Assembly: GCA_004794655.1 (NCBI GenBank)
Contig: SMMW01000024.1
Span: 1,131,501-1,195,500 of the forward strand
Direction: 5' to 3'
Source: Marisa cornuarietis
Lineage: Eukaryota; Mollusca; Gastropoda; Architaenioglossa; Ampullariidae
Length of the DNA stretch: 64,000 nucleotides
Position numbers and translations under genes: made by a program. Each line of letters starts with the position of its first letter. The first letter of the stretch is position 1. Below the pieces are notes generated by a model. That model was not told where the DNA came from, searched no databases, and was given only the letters and a program-made list of their open reading frames with translations. Positions 34,200 through 45,871 of the stretch are shown here, piece after piece.

Positions 34200-34505
34200 T
34201 GTTAAGAAATGTGTAAGGTGACTGGCATTGTGCACAGCAGAAAAGAAAGACAGGTGAAGATCGTCCCCGAACCTGTTGGTAGTTCAACACGCGAAGTGTT
34301 CGCGGCTGCTTTTTTGTCGGGGTCAGCGTTTTTGTAAGGCCGGTGCATATCTTTTCTCCCTAACTTCCCCAACCCACTACGGAGTCTAGTACCCATACCT
34401 GACAATTGGGGAAACTGCGGAAATATTCGCTGCGCAGCATGGGCATCGAACCGGTTCACCACCGGGTTCGGAAGCAAGTGCTCTAAAGATTAGGCTTCCA
34501 TCCAC
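34200..34505 (-). mobile_element. tRNA-derived SINE, family B, copy 1
   Basis: On the minus strand an A-box-like TTTAGAGCACTTGC is followed about 30 bases later by an exact B-box GGTTCGATGCC (pol III internal promoter). The body then includes GGTACTAGACTCC, TTGGGGAAGTTAGGGAG and CTTACAAAAACGCTGACC. The copy at about 44788 shares this order of motifs, so this is a SINE and not a functional tRNA. The boundaries are approximate. Confidence 0.55.
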
Positions 34506-35774
34506 TCACTTCGCGACATCTTGGCGTGATGACTTCGGTAACTTCGTCCGCCCATGCTTAACCCTGGCACGTGACCGTATAGTCTTGACATCCCCATTCT
34601 TACTCACGCCACTCCGCAACCATAATTCATCCAACGAAAAGGACAGTAATCGAAAACCGGGGTTTTTTCCTATTTTGTTTTTGTTTGTCACCATTTTTGT
34701 CATACAGACCTCGGTATCACAGAATTCATTCGTATAAAAACAAAACTTGTGTGCCATGTTTATGCCCTTCATTTCGAATAAATAATTTTTTTTTCAGTTC
34801 CGCCCGTGAGATCACTTGCAGCCAGCAAAGCCAAGACCTGGGGAGAAATCTATACTCAGGCAGCTGCCTGTCGGGCTTCAGGGATACTCAGCATCGACTC
34901 CGGTGTATCTTAGACGTTAAACCTGGCATTAAGCGCCTTCATTTTCCGGCCCATTCACGCCCCAGACTGGAATGAATCTCCAAAAATCTGAATAGACCAA
35001 GATTGAAGTAAAAAAAAAAGCCTAGAAAAAGTACAAAAAGCGAGTAAAATCGGTCGCAGCCCATAAAAAGGCAGTTCAATCAGTGGCACCTTGCTACTGA
35101 ACCCATCGCCTCCGCCTCTAACGAGGCCATCATGTTACACCAACCGTCGCCAGCCTGCGTCAACTCCAGTCGAGGATTGAAACCTGCTAAACGCTGCATG
35201 ATAGACGAGATCTCGCGAGACTGGCTTCTCACCTCTGCACACATCTTTCCCATCAGTTCTCGTAGCACTGATTACAGACAGCTGCAGGGGTTGGGAGAGT
35301 AGAATGCTGAAGAGTGAGAGGGAAGGCTTTGGATTGCGAGCAAAGTATTGCGTTCATTAAACTCTCCGAAAATATGTGAAAAAGAAAAGAAAGTTTACTG
35401 GCACTACGTGCTGATGAGAGATAAGAAGACCACTAACAGATTTTTTGGCAGATTAAATGCGGTTCAGCGATTTCGGTTGCCGAGTGTCCGCATTCTATTA
35501 GAAATCACTGCCGCCAGCAATTTGTAACCAATAAGATATATATCGCTGCTCCATTACATTTTGTTTTTTTTTAAACGTGTGGTGCGTTTCACTGACTTCT
35601 TAGCACAATGCAACTTCCACTTTAATAGTACAGTAAGCCTGATTGGAACAGTACCTCAGAAGTCCTGTCAGGACACCTAATAAAGAATTGGTCACCATAA
35701 CATGACTCATAAGCTTTAATAATAAAAATGACAAGTAAAAAATAAGAAATAAAAGTACAAAGTTTTACGTAATA
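34506..35774. other. Gene-poor stretch before pogo-like element
   Basis: No supported gene or strong repeat. Weak A/T-rich tracts and chance ORFs only. Confidence 0.45.
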
Positions 35775-36606
35775 CACTGTTCCCTCGCCACTTCGCGCTT
35801 CATGTTTCGCGGCTTCAGTGCTTCGCGGGTTTTCAAAAAATTATATGTAAAATATTTATTGCGGTATTTTCGCTGTTTTGTGTGTTTTTACGGTACTCCG
35901 TCTAAAGTATTTTTGCACATACATAGTACGTATTGTACAGTAATGTTTCCCAGTCGCTGATTGGCTCAGTAACCGTCGCATCTTGTTTTCTTTCGCTGTG
36001 CGCAGCTACCCCCCTCTCTCAGCTCTTCCATTTCCCGTTAGCATCCGACTGTCACGTGTGCGTAGTTTTCATCTGCGGTGTTGTGTACGTTATTTGTGAA
36101 ACTTTCGTTAGAGACTGAATTTATTCAAGCCCTGCCATGCCACCCAATCGTTCATAACTCGCACGAAGAGATCTGTTACGCCTATGCCTTTAGAGGAAGT
36201 AGTAGAAGTTACGTCCGGTCGAAGATACCGCACCACCTGATGAAGTGGTGCCTTTAGAAGAGCATTAATGCCCTTCTTGGCATTCATCTCATCTTCATCG
36301 CCATCGTCATCAGTACTGTTAAGCTAATTAATCATTATCATTCTAGCTGTATGGTGTATTTTCAATGGTGACTACCCATATTAATTTTTTTAAATTACGT
36401 ATCTAGATTTAAGAGTTTAAAACATTTTTATGGGAAAAGTTATTAAGGGAACGAAAAAGGGTTATGTATAAGAGTGTTGGGAGGGTTTATAAAGACTTAA
36501 AGTAATGTATAACTACTAAAAACAGTATAGCGTCCCTACTTCGCGGAAATTCACTTATCGCGGGTGGGCCTGGAACGGAACACCCGCGATAAGTGAGGGA
36601 TTACTG
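35775..36606. mobile_element. pogo/Tigger-like non-autonomous DNA transposon
   Basis: The 832-bp element is flanked by TA on both sides (35773-35774 and 36607-36608), the target duplication of Tc1/mariner/pogo elements. The left end CACTGTTCCCTCGCCACTTC is mirrored by the right end GATAAGTGAGGGATTACTG. The subterminal TTCGCGG and GAACACCCGCGATAAG motifs are typical of a widespread invertebrate pogo/Tigger group. A short ATG frame (MPPNRS, near 36138) may be the start of a lost transposase. The rest is internally deleted, so the element could move only with transposase supplied elsewhere. Confidence 0.78.
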
Positions 36607-36879
36607 TATACCTAAAATAATTTTTAAAAATAAAATAATACGACATTCACTTTTGCTTGACTTTTTGGATGGTTTGATTGCTTTATTTTCCACAAACATT
36701 TATTCTTGATGTTAAAGCAAATTATTTCGTTTACAAAATATTGATCTTTCAATTTCAAAAATATTCCTCTGCAATCTACTTCCTTGCGCAAAAGATCATT
36801 TAAAGTGATTTTTCTTCTTGTATTTTATCTATGATCTTTAATTTTCAAGCGTTTACAATGGTAGCTCTACAGTGCAGTT

Positions 36880-37550
36880 ATCTACTATCTTCCATAATCT
36901 ATGTGAACGGGGTACAGGTCGAAGAGGTAAGCAGCTTCGAATACTTGGGATCCACCCTCTCCAAGGACGGCAGCTCCACGCCAGACATCCGCATCAGGAC
37001 TGCAATAGCAACAGCAGCAATAGCTAGGATCTGGCATAGCCATAAGATAAGGTTCACTACCAAGTACAGGCTATACAAATCCCTGGTAGTGCCGATCCTT
37101 CTCTACGGATGCGATACGTGGACTCTGTTCGCTGAAACAGAAAGGAGAATCCAGGCATTCGAGAACAAGTGCCTATGGAGGCTGCTCCGCATCTCATACA
37201 AAGAACACAAAACCAACGACTTTGTAAGAAACAAGATTCCCACACTCGTTAGACACCAGGAACCTCTACTATCAACAGTCAAGTGACGTAAGCTGGTCTT
37301 CTTTGGCCATGTGACCCGGCACGACACCTTGTCGAAGACTATCCTTCAAGGAGGGTGGCCGACACCGCAGTGCTCAGAGGAAGAACTGGCTTACGAATAT
37401 CAAAGACTGGACTGGTCGTCCTGTACAGGACCTGCGGACTATCGCCCACAATAGGCAAGAGTGGCGGGCCCTGTCAGCTGCCGTGTCTATCCATGCGATC
37501 TCCCCAACGCCAAGTGCCAGGCAAGGAACGACTGTCTGACTGATCTTTCA
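36880..37550 (+). pseudogene. Non-LTR retrotransposon reverse transcriptase, C-terminal fragment (decayed)
   Basis: The peptide YVNGVQVEEVSSFEYLGSTL, then LYKSLVVPILLYGCDTWTL, RRIQAFENKCLWRLLRISYK and EHKTNDFVRNK is the typical C-terminal part of a LINE endonuclease/reverse transcriptase common in marine invertebrate genomes. A TGA at 37285 interrupts TVK-RKLVFFGHVTRHD, in a CpG-type position. Near 37345 the frame shifts, and a third frame continues KDWTGRPVQDLRTIAHNRQE to a stop near 37540. The 5' catalytic half is absent, as in 5'-truncated insertions. The clade is not assigned. Confidence 0.88.
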
Positions 37551-39020
37551 TTTGTTAAATAACAAAATTGCGCACGCAAAATACGACCGATCTGCTGCGC
37601 ATGCAAAGTGAGACGGATACAGCACGTTTGGGTATGATGGCCGCCTCTAAACACGATAGGGGTCTATTTCTACCTGGCGTTGCAATTGTGTGTTCGTGCA
37701 TGGGTGCATGCACTTGCTGTGTGCGCAAGTCTGCGAGCGTGCGTTTGTGCGTGCGTGTGAAATGGGGCTGTGGATGAGGGGGAGGACAACAATATCGCTG
37801 ACTGTAGACACGACCAAGAACACAATCCTGTCGGCAGGGCAATCCTGGCATCAGCAACACTCACAACTGTCGTCACCACCGTACGTAAGAAAAAAAATAT
37901 GTCATGAAAACTACGCAAATGACGTAAACAATTTTTTTAGAGGTCGAAGGTTACGTAATGTTCGTGCTCGAGAGAAATTTAAAATTCAAAAAGCAGGCGC
38001 GATCTTCCTGGAGCTGGTTTACTGCAAAATCTGACAATCCTGGGAAGCAGTAACGTCACGGCTTCGAACACTTATTTCCGATTGAGATTTGCTGCATGCC
38101 GCCGACGGCAGAAAACCTTAAGCGCACCGAACTCGTCCCTTGTCAGGTCCGCGGAATAATCGTATTTCGGGTTTATGGAAAAATTCATCACAAGCCACAA
38201 TCGACTGCGCCAGCCGAAGGCTTTCCTTTCTCCCGTACCCACTACTCCCCTTACCCGGCCCCAGATGAAAAACCGCGGCAATTCCTACTGAGGCCAGGGG
38301 CTCCGGTACGCTTAATAAATGCGCATCCCTTCCCCTCTGACCCCTTGGCTGCAAAACAGGGCTCTTGGCGGAGCTGGTCGCGATGATCTACCATGGTTGT
38401 TTAATTTCCCCTGGGCGACTAAAGCGCCATTCTCAAGTGGTGCGAACCAACCTTGGACGAGTGTCCACATGAGCCCAACATTGTCATCAGTGATGTAGAT
38501 CCTCTTCACAGCGAGCTTTTCTCGGGAGCGCATTTGCTAACGCTTTTTGTTTATTTTTGTTTTTATTGCCCTCCACCCATTTTTTTTTTTTTATTTATTT
38601 ATAGCACTTACCGCTTTTGTTGATGACGACGGAGGCGATAAATTCAGACACGACGAAAGCAGTAAGGTCAGTACTGAGCTTTGAGCGTTGGCGTAGACAC
38701 AAATGACAATAATCTTAAGTATAGTGGCCAAGTTCTAATGTTCTTAATTACATGTAATGGCAAGATTAGCATCCGGCCTAAGATGCTCGCATCTCCATTG
38801 GACTCCTTGACCGTGTAAAGACTTTGCTAGCCTAATGGACAGCAAGATCGTTTGGGCAGCGAAGCTTTGTACAGCACAAAAAGAAGAATTGTTCCAAACA
38901 ATTTACTACCAGCAGATCAGACTGCATGAGTGTTTGTACATTATTGTTAAAACCATAGCCTCTGTGTGTGGGTGGGTGTCATAAAGGTCCATCTGATGCT
39001 TACCCTTAAAATAAAGTGTG

Positions 39021-39135
39021 TAGTCGAGCGCCTGTTTGTATGTAAAGTGCTCTGAGCCCAGTTGATACTAGTGAAAGGTGCTATACGAACGCACTCCATC
39101 ATCATCATCATCATCGTCGTCGTCGTCGTCGTCGT
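39021..39135 (+). repeat. Interspersed-element tail ending in (ATC)n/(GTC)n
   Basis: Ends GTGAAAGGTGCTATACGAAC then GCACTCC before (ATC)n(GTC)n. The reverse complement of AAAGG...ATAAACGCACTCCATC occurs at 42805-42840 beside (ATG)n, so the two are inverted copies of one family of 3' tails. Confidence 0.65.
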
Positions 39136-41575
39136 CACGAAAGCATTTTTGACGTGTCTTCGTGACCAGTGATGTGCTGTCAAATATGTCAAACTTGTAC
39201 GCAGAATGATGTTCCTTTAGCTAATTAGCTTGAGAGGACTGCACTCTGCCCTTTTGTCCCGTCCACGGATCTCTTAGGACTCTGGTGTCGCCTGCTGATC
39301 TGTGTTTTTATATTCACCAAACCGAGCATGCGTGAAACATCCTTTAAAGGCCACACTCAGTACGCCATCTAAGCTGTTCAGGTGTTCCTATTTATATTCC
39401 GCCAGGGCTTAACTAACATTTCTCGGCCACATTAAGGGGATTGAACAAGGGTGTCGAGTACAAGCGCACTGAACAGAATGGAGTGGAGCTGAGCATACTG
39501 AACAGAGGGAAGTGGGCCGAGGAGTTGAGTGCCGTTGATGAACTGCATTTATTGAACTGGGTGGTAAACATATTAACATTTTTGCATAGGAAAGTAAGGC
39601 TGTTGGTGTCGCATGCAGCCCAGTCCCTAAAAAACGCGCTTGTTCCTAAAAAGAATTTTTTAACTCTTATGAATCGATAATTCTGCCTTTTAGTGTACGT
39701 GCGTCAGTGTGTGTGTATGTGTGTGTGTGTGTGTTGCGAATGAGAGAGTGCGTGGTTGGTGTGCAGACTCGTGAGAATAAGAAACAGAATTACACGCATG
39801 GTAATACCAGAGAATTAACACGGCATACTGAGTATGGCTTTGTAACGTTTTACGAATGCTCAGTACGGTGCGAAGAGGCTGGCAACCCAATCTTGCTGCT
39901 GGAAATAGCCGACAGCTGGAAACCTGCCCAAGTGCGCGCTCCATGTGCAACGTGCGCAAGTGCACTACCTCCACCCACCACTCCCAATCTTTAGCGAGAA
40001 CATGAAAGCTTGATGGCAAATGAGGATATCGGAGGACCACATGGAGATGACAAATGCATATTTTTTGCATTTCATCACTCACTCTTTACCAACTGTCTTC
40101 TAGCAACTGCAGTGATTTCCATGGTCTAAGCCGTACAGCTTGAGATTGCGAGCATGCCAGCTCCTTTATTGTACTCGGACAAGCGTTCTTTGACAAGTGA
40201 TACATGTTAACAACACCTGGGTATTTAAAGTCAACCAAAAACGCGAGTCAGCAGGTAAAGTATGTGTGACCATTCGTTATTATTATCTCGTAAATGCTGC
40301 ATGTTGATTCCAACAAAACCTGTATGGAGCTTTGCTGGTGCAATGTCGAATGAAACAATGGGAGCGAGGCAAAGAGAAAGAAGGGTAAGAAAGAATGTTT
40401 TAAGAAAGAAATAAAGAAGACGTGCACAATGTGTATATATTTATGTGTTGGGCTGTGAAAGAGTTGCGCGTTCGGATTACGCCAGCATGTGCCAGCGGAA
40501 CAAAACTTCCATGACAGAAGATGCTTACTGTGCAAAACGCGATCTGCGCAGGAATGCACGTGCAGAAAGTATGCGGGAGAAACCAAAGATGCACGTGGAA
40601 AGAGAGGGAGAGCCCTCGGCTCAGCACCTGGCGGCTCGCTCGTGACGTGGGCCTTTATGAAGCTTGCACCTCACAGGACAACGCCCATCCTTCGCCCTAC
40701 ACCAGCCCACACAGCTCTCGCCTACCCTTCACCTAACAGTCCAGCCCCTTCGCTCCTTACTACGCATACGGTGCAGTCCGACTACACCTCGCTCTTTTAC
40801 CTACCATACAAAAATGTCACGCAACAATAACGGGGTGGAGTTTGAGCCATATAAGGCTATCTGAATCTCTCTCGTCCTAGTCCACATACTACGACATAAC
40901 AACTTATGACAGACCTTTGGATCAAGCTACACCTGACAAAGCTCCCTCTTTTGATATGAGGACGGTACCCAATCCTCTCTCTTATGTTTCGTGAAGCCTT
41001 CAGCCTTATGTCGACTTTATATATAAAGTTTAATCGTCATCGTCAGACCACTACACTTCATCGCATGGTTGAAATACACAAATAGTAACAATCGGGAATC
41101 ATACCCTAGGATCTCCGATAGCAAAGTTTTAAGTGTGCCTGTATTCCAAGCATCCATACCCTTCTGCTCAGATCAGCTGGACATGTCGTCCCCATGCCTA
41201 ACAGTCGCCCGCTGAAGACGCTTCTCTATGGAGAGCTGTGCCAGGGTGAGCGCACAACTGAAGGGCGAAAAAAACAGCACTATAAGACTACTTCAAAGCC
41301 ACCCTTAAAGACATTGGAGTCGATAGTGCCAACTCGGAAGCCCATGCCCTCCACCGCCGATCCTGGTGCAGCTCTCACCCAGGGAAGTCCTGTAGCTGAG
41401 GCCAGACGCGTCATGGCAGCAAAACAGAGACGCGCAGCACCTAAGGCTAGAGTGTCCTCCCCTGCCAACACCACACCTTCTCGCGTAGGCTCCACATGTG
41501 GGAGATTTCCGGGGCCGGATTGGCCTCATCAGCCATCTTCGAACCCATTACCACCAACACTTAATTCTTAATAGC

Positions 41576-41577
<2 letters not shown>

Positions 41578-41631
<54 letters not shown>
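41578..41631. repeat. (GT)n microsatellite, about 27 units
   Basis: An uninterrupted GT dinucleotide run of about 54 bases, long enough to be length-polymorphic. Confidence 0.95.
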
Positions 41632-41633
<2 letters not shown>

Positions 41634-41788
41634 ATAGTCAACACTGATAAACGAACGAATAACAATAATAAAGGTTGCTTGTAAAGCGCCTTTGTCTAAC
41701 AAGCTTACAACGCTTTATCAAAAATATACTAACATATGCCAAGATCAAACAACGCACATAGCGCATTAACACGCTTCAATATCAAACA

Positions 41789-41878
41789 GTCAAGCATATG
41801 AGCCCCAGTCGACAGTCGGTCAAGCATATAACCACCAGCTGACAGTCGGTCAAGCATGTGAGCACAAGTGGAGAGTCA
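41789..41878. repeat. 30-bp tandem repeat, 3 units
   Basis: Units at 41789, 41819 and 41849 each begin GTCAAGCAT(A/G)T and contain CACCAG or CCCCAG and GACAGTCG. The third is the most diverged. Confidence 0.85.
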
Positions 41879-42741
41879 AAAGCAACGCTGATCAAGTGCG
41901 TCCTCATCCGTTGTCCGAATTCAAACAATTATGGTGTACTTCTCACTTTCGAGGAACTTGAGTTCCAGACACCAAAAGATGCCAAGATCATCCTAGGGAC
42001 TAAACGAACACATTCATAGTCAGATAAAAAACAGAAACACTAAAATCCAACAAAATATCTTTCAGTCGGAGGAAGAGAGGCACAAAACGCACACAACTGA
42101 AAAATATAAACCATGATCGTGTTTGAACAACTGCATAAAAGAAAATAACTACAAAGAGAGAGACCTAGCTCAACAGACTGCTAGGCGGGTGAGCGCATCT
42201 CAGAATCCAAGATGGCGATGAGTCGATCGAAGCTGATATACGCTGGTGGACCCTTTGTTGTCTTGCAAGAAATAATTGATACAGTATGTCTTTATTGTCC
42301 ACTTCTGTCCACAACAGAGACTGAAACTTTCCTTCATTTTAACAAAACAAAATACGGTCAAACCTCACAAACTTACACTCAGCCACCCAGCGACGATTAA
42401 TAATATAAAGCATCAATACAGCTAAAGAAAGCATATCGAAACCTATGTAGATTACAGGATAAACCACAAGAATCATAGACGCAAACAGTTTAAAAGCAGA
42501 TAACAAGCAAATATAGTTGGTAGTCACTGGGAGTGGTAGATCCAACAACACTCAGAATCATGGAGAAATTTTCAGCCAAAGAAGTTTAATGAAATGCTGA
42601 TCCTGAGACAGGCATAATATGGTATGAATAATTAGATGAATATTTCGATTTTTTCGTACGGTATCTATATGTCCCTTGGCAGAAAAAAAGTTCCCCCACC
42701 ACAGGTCTAAACGGTGAGCCCAGAAATGACACAAAACATAC

Positions 42742-42813
<72 letters not shown>

Positions 42814-42840
42814 TGCGTTTATAAAGAACCTTTAACAAGC
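42742..42840 (-). repeat. (ATG)n with element tail (inverted copy of 39021 type)
   Basis: An uninterrupted (ATG)n of 69 bases (42742-42810) is followed by GAGTGCGTTTATAAAGAACC. In reverse complement this ends TATAAACGCACTCCATCATC, matching the tail at 39021-39135. Confidence 0.75.
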
Positions 42841-43440
42841 ATCAGCTAAGCTCAGCAAACTAAATGCGCACGCTAATTCTTAACCCCTTTTTTCCTTTTC
42901 ACTCCATCAGCACGAACAATTGATCTAAGGAAACTGTAAGAAAACTTCTTTCTAACTTTCTCGAACTTTCTACTGGCCTGTTCACAATCACGTCAGAATC
43001 CGCACACTTTGCTTAAGGCATCGATTTTCGTGCCCACGCTGCCCTCTGCACCTGCGGCAGCGGTACTTTGTCTGCGACTGTGACCACAATGCCAAGTTCT
43101 TTCCAAAACGGTCTAACACCAAAGGCGGTAATTCTGATAGAGTTCACACCCTTGTCCAAGCTGTAGTTGTGCGCGAATCGCAATGCCTTTAGCCGGAGAC
43201 GGAAAGTAAGGAGGGATCTTACTAAGCTGTACTGTCTGCAGACCTTGAGATACTGTTGTCGTACAGAATGACACAAAAGGGTGGAAAATCCATCTTCTTC
43301 TTCTTTGTGTTTAGGGTGGGGGGGTTTACCCGCTCCAAGCAACACTTGTGTCTTTATTTTTTACTTTCCTGGTGTTTATCTATTTATTTACTTTATTTTT
43401 TTTCTTATTTTTTATTTATTTTGTTTTTGCTGCGCAATGA

Positions 43441-43478
43441 GCATTCTTCCGAATGGATACCTGCGCATTACAAATGGA

Positions 43479-43530
<52 letters not shown>
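43441..43530 (-). repeat. (ATC)n with TTTGTAATGCGCAGG element tail
   Basis: GCATTCTTCCGAATGGATAC, CTGCGCATTACAAATGGA and then (CAT)n to 43530. This is the reverse complement of the arrangement at 17452-17532. The plus-strand frame giving poly-His or poly-Ser here is a repeat artefact. Confidence 0.75.
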
Positions 43531-43532
<2 letters not shown>

Positions 43533-44649
43533 AATGAGAATACTGATGGGTCTGTTTTCCACCTGACGTGTTTGATATCTTTACAAAAATTTAAACATGT
43601 TCAGCGGATGGACAACAGAATTACTGCGTCACGAAGAAAATAATCGAGAGTTTATTGAGCGGACAGAGCCTAAAAGGAACAGCCATGATCACGTGATCAA
43701 ACTGCCACCAAGTAAATTGGACATGCTATCTATCCATCTCTCTCTCTCACACACACACACAGACAGGGAAGAAGAAAAGCAGGATGTCCGCGGGGTAGGT
43801 GATTAGTTCTTAGACATGGCGTTTGTACCAGGACCACTCAGTCCTACTAGCAAAGGTGTGCTGTTTCTGAGCAAGGCGACAAAAACAAAGGCGCAATCAG
43901 GAATGGCGGCGAGCTTTCCGAGGAGTTCATGGCATGGCGCAGTCAGCATCTGGTTACGTCATTGTAACGTTCGTCCCCTGCACTGGCAAGTGGATTCAGC
44001 CCCTGGCGGCAAACACGCCACTATAAACCAGTGTCAGTGAATGTTAGGCACGAACAAACTACTCAGGTAATTTATTAGCAAGGCCCCAGAAATACGGTAT
44101 TTGACATGCGCACTACAGCTGGCACCCACGCAGTTCTCTTTTGTAAGGCTGCAAAGAAATAGTTGACTGTAACCAGCAGCAACGTGAACGTCCAGCTGAG
44201 GCCAGTGATAAACCGTCGACTGTGGCACGTTCATTGCGTAAAGACCATTTCTGACTATACACATATTGTTCTATATTGTTACTGTTTGGGCACATTTTCA
44301 GATATGACCATGTAAACATTTGGCAAAATTGTTGTAATTAGCTGTTGTATGTTATGTATATTGTTTCTTGTCTGTGTTGTGTCTTACGTCTTTGTTATTC
44401 GGATGACTTCAATTTCAAGAAAAATGGAGAGGAGGTTGAACATTTCTGTGTAAAGCCGCAAAACTGTCGAAAACTATCTGTCAACAATAAAGAACAACAT
44501 TCTGGTTCTCCCATCCGATGAGCGAGTTGTCTTGTCGACGTCATCGTGCAACTTCTTCAACTTCTTAAACAGTGTACTTTCTCTTAGCGTCCAACTTTCT
44601 GACCGCTGTCCTACATCAACTGCCTTCACTCTCCACTTTCCTTCTTTTT

Positions 44650-44718
44650 CGTTTGACCAAGCTTGGCAAAGTCTTTACGCGAAGGTTATAAATACACTTT
44701 GCCAAAATTGGTCAAACG
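44650..44718. repeat. Compact inverted repeat (23-bp arms, 23-nt loop)
   Basis: CGTTTGACCAAGCTTGGCAA plus AGT (44650-44672) is mirrored by ACTTTGCCAAAATTGGTCAA plus ACG (44696-44718). The arms differ at three positions. It can fold as a 69-nt hairpin, and may be a tiny MITE, an inverted-repeat binding site or a precursor-like hairpin. None of these is proven. Confidence 0.8.
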
Positions 44719-44787
44719 TTTGCCCATATGTGCCCGGTTAAAAGGCTCTTACGGACTTATCACCCAGCGTTTCGCACACCAATGAAG

Positions 44788-45045
44788 CAAATAACCTAGT
44801 GCTTAGAGAAACGTGCTCGAACAAAGTCGCGAACACCAGCTGGTTCGAATCCTGTGTGACGCATCGCACTTCCCACAAGTGATCAATCCGAGAAATGGTT
44901 ACTCCAGAGAGAGACGGTTAGGGAACGTTATGCAGCGATGGAGAAGAGTTGGACATCGCCTTCACAAAAAAAAACGATGTCAAGAGATAAGTGTTTGATG
45001 GGGGGTCACTCTTGTCTCATTCCTGGGACCTTTACACAACGAGAG
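44788..45045 (+). mobile_element. tRNA-derived SINE, family B, copy 2
   Basis: A-box-like CTAGTGCTTAGAGAAACGTG and an exact B-box GGTTCGAATCC (near 44840) are followed by GGTTACTCCAG, GGTTAGGGAACG and CTTCACAAAAAAAAACGATG. This order matches the minus-strand copy at 34200-34505. It is diverged and the ends are approximate. Confidence 0.55.
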
Positions 45046-45671
45046 GAAAACTGCAGCAAAATATGATCTAACCATTTGGAGTCGGTCACGTCACATTTAC
45101 GATTGCGGCTTTAGAAAAGGGTGTTTAACGCAGAAAAACTGCGATAATCAAAAACCAGTTCCTGTAAGTAAACAGCATGGTGCACAAAACAATAGAGACA
45201 TAACGCTTAGGAAAGATGCTTACAAAGCCTTCTGTGACCAAAAGGCAAATGCTTTCATTGAAAATGTATTTGGGTCGTATCTTTTGGAAAAATAAAGGCA
45301 CGGCCGAGTCTGCTTTGCGCCTGGAAACATCAGCAAGTCGATCTCAACCGTCAAGGCTTTCACCGTTTCTCCTATCGCCAGCTGAGCTGGGCGGGAAACA
45401 TCGCGTAATTTAATGCAATGCCTTGGCCGAAGAGATGGCGCAAACGTCCTGTCACCATGGTAACTGGGCAACAATATGGTAACTTCAGACCATCCATCAA
45501 TAAGACAAGGGTCGCTGCAAGAGTTTCGTAAGTGTGCCTTTGCTGGATACAGCAGCATAACTATTTGATTTATTCAATAAAATGCACTTGCTGATCTAGC
45601 CATGTTTCTCTTTCCTTCTTTTTAGCTAAGTATCCTTCCTTCCTGCGTCTATGCAGCAGGATGGGGTGAGG

Positions 45672-45871
45672 GGTGGAGGTGAGGAAATTGGTGTTTTACG
45701 CCGAGTCAGGAACTATGACTAACTATATCACGGCAAAGTAGCCAGCTTTGTAAACAGATGCCACATGTTGAGAAAGAAAATCGTGCCAAAGACGAGATCT
45801 GAACCCAGGACAACCAATCCTCAATGTATTGGTGACAGGTGCTAGCCGTCTATGCAGCAGCGGTTTTACGG
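45672..45871 (-). mobile_element. tRNA-derived SINE, family A, copy 1
   Basis: On the minus strand the order is a degenerate A-box (GACGGCTAGCACCTGT), a B-box-like GGGTTCAGATCTCGTC, then ACATGTGGCATCTG, CTTTGCCGTGATATAG and CTCGGCGTAAAACACCAAT. The copy at 51311-51499 has the same blocks in order. It is non-autonomous and transcribed by pol III when intact. Confidence 0.75.

Larger units (their letters stand above)
37560..44640. other. Gene-poor, microsatellite-rich stretch
   Basis: No host gene. It contains element tails with (TCA)n and (ATG)n at 39021-39135 and 42742-42840, a (GT)n run at 41578-41631, a 30-bp triple repeat at 41789-41878, and the 43441-43530 repeat. A minus-strand frame near 38440-38535 (SREKLAVKRIYITDDN) looks exon-like but lacks a good acceptor. 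Confidence 0.5.

Noticed and set aside
38440..38535. Minus-strand exon-like frame SREKLAVKRIYITDDN
   Set aside because: No pyrimidine tract or good acceptor, weak donor and no recognised family. Probably chance.
43256..43643. Poly-His and poly-Ser ORFs
   Set aside because: Produced by the (CAT)n run at 43479-43530, which is an element tail.
44836..44850. Possible functional tRNA gene at an exact B-box
   Set aside because: The A-box is degraded, no cloverleaf pairs form by eye, and the segment continues into a SINE body shared with 34200-34505.
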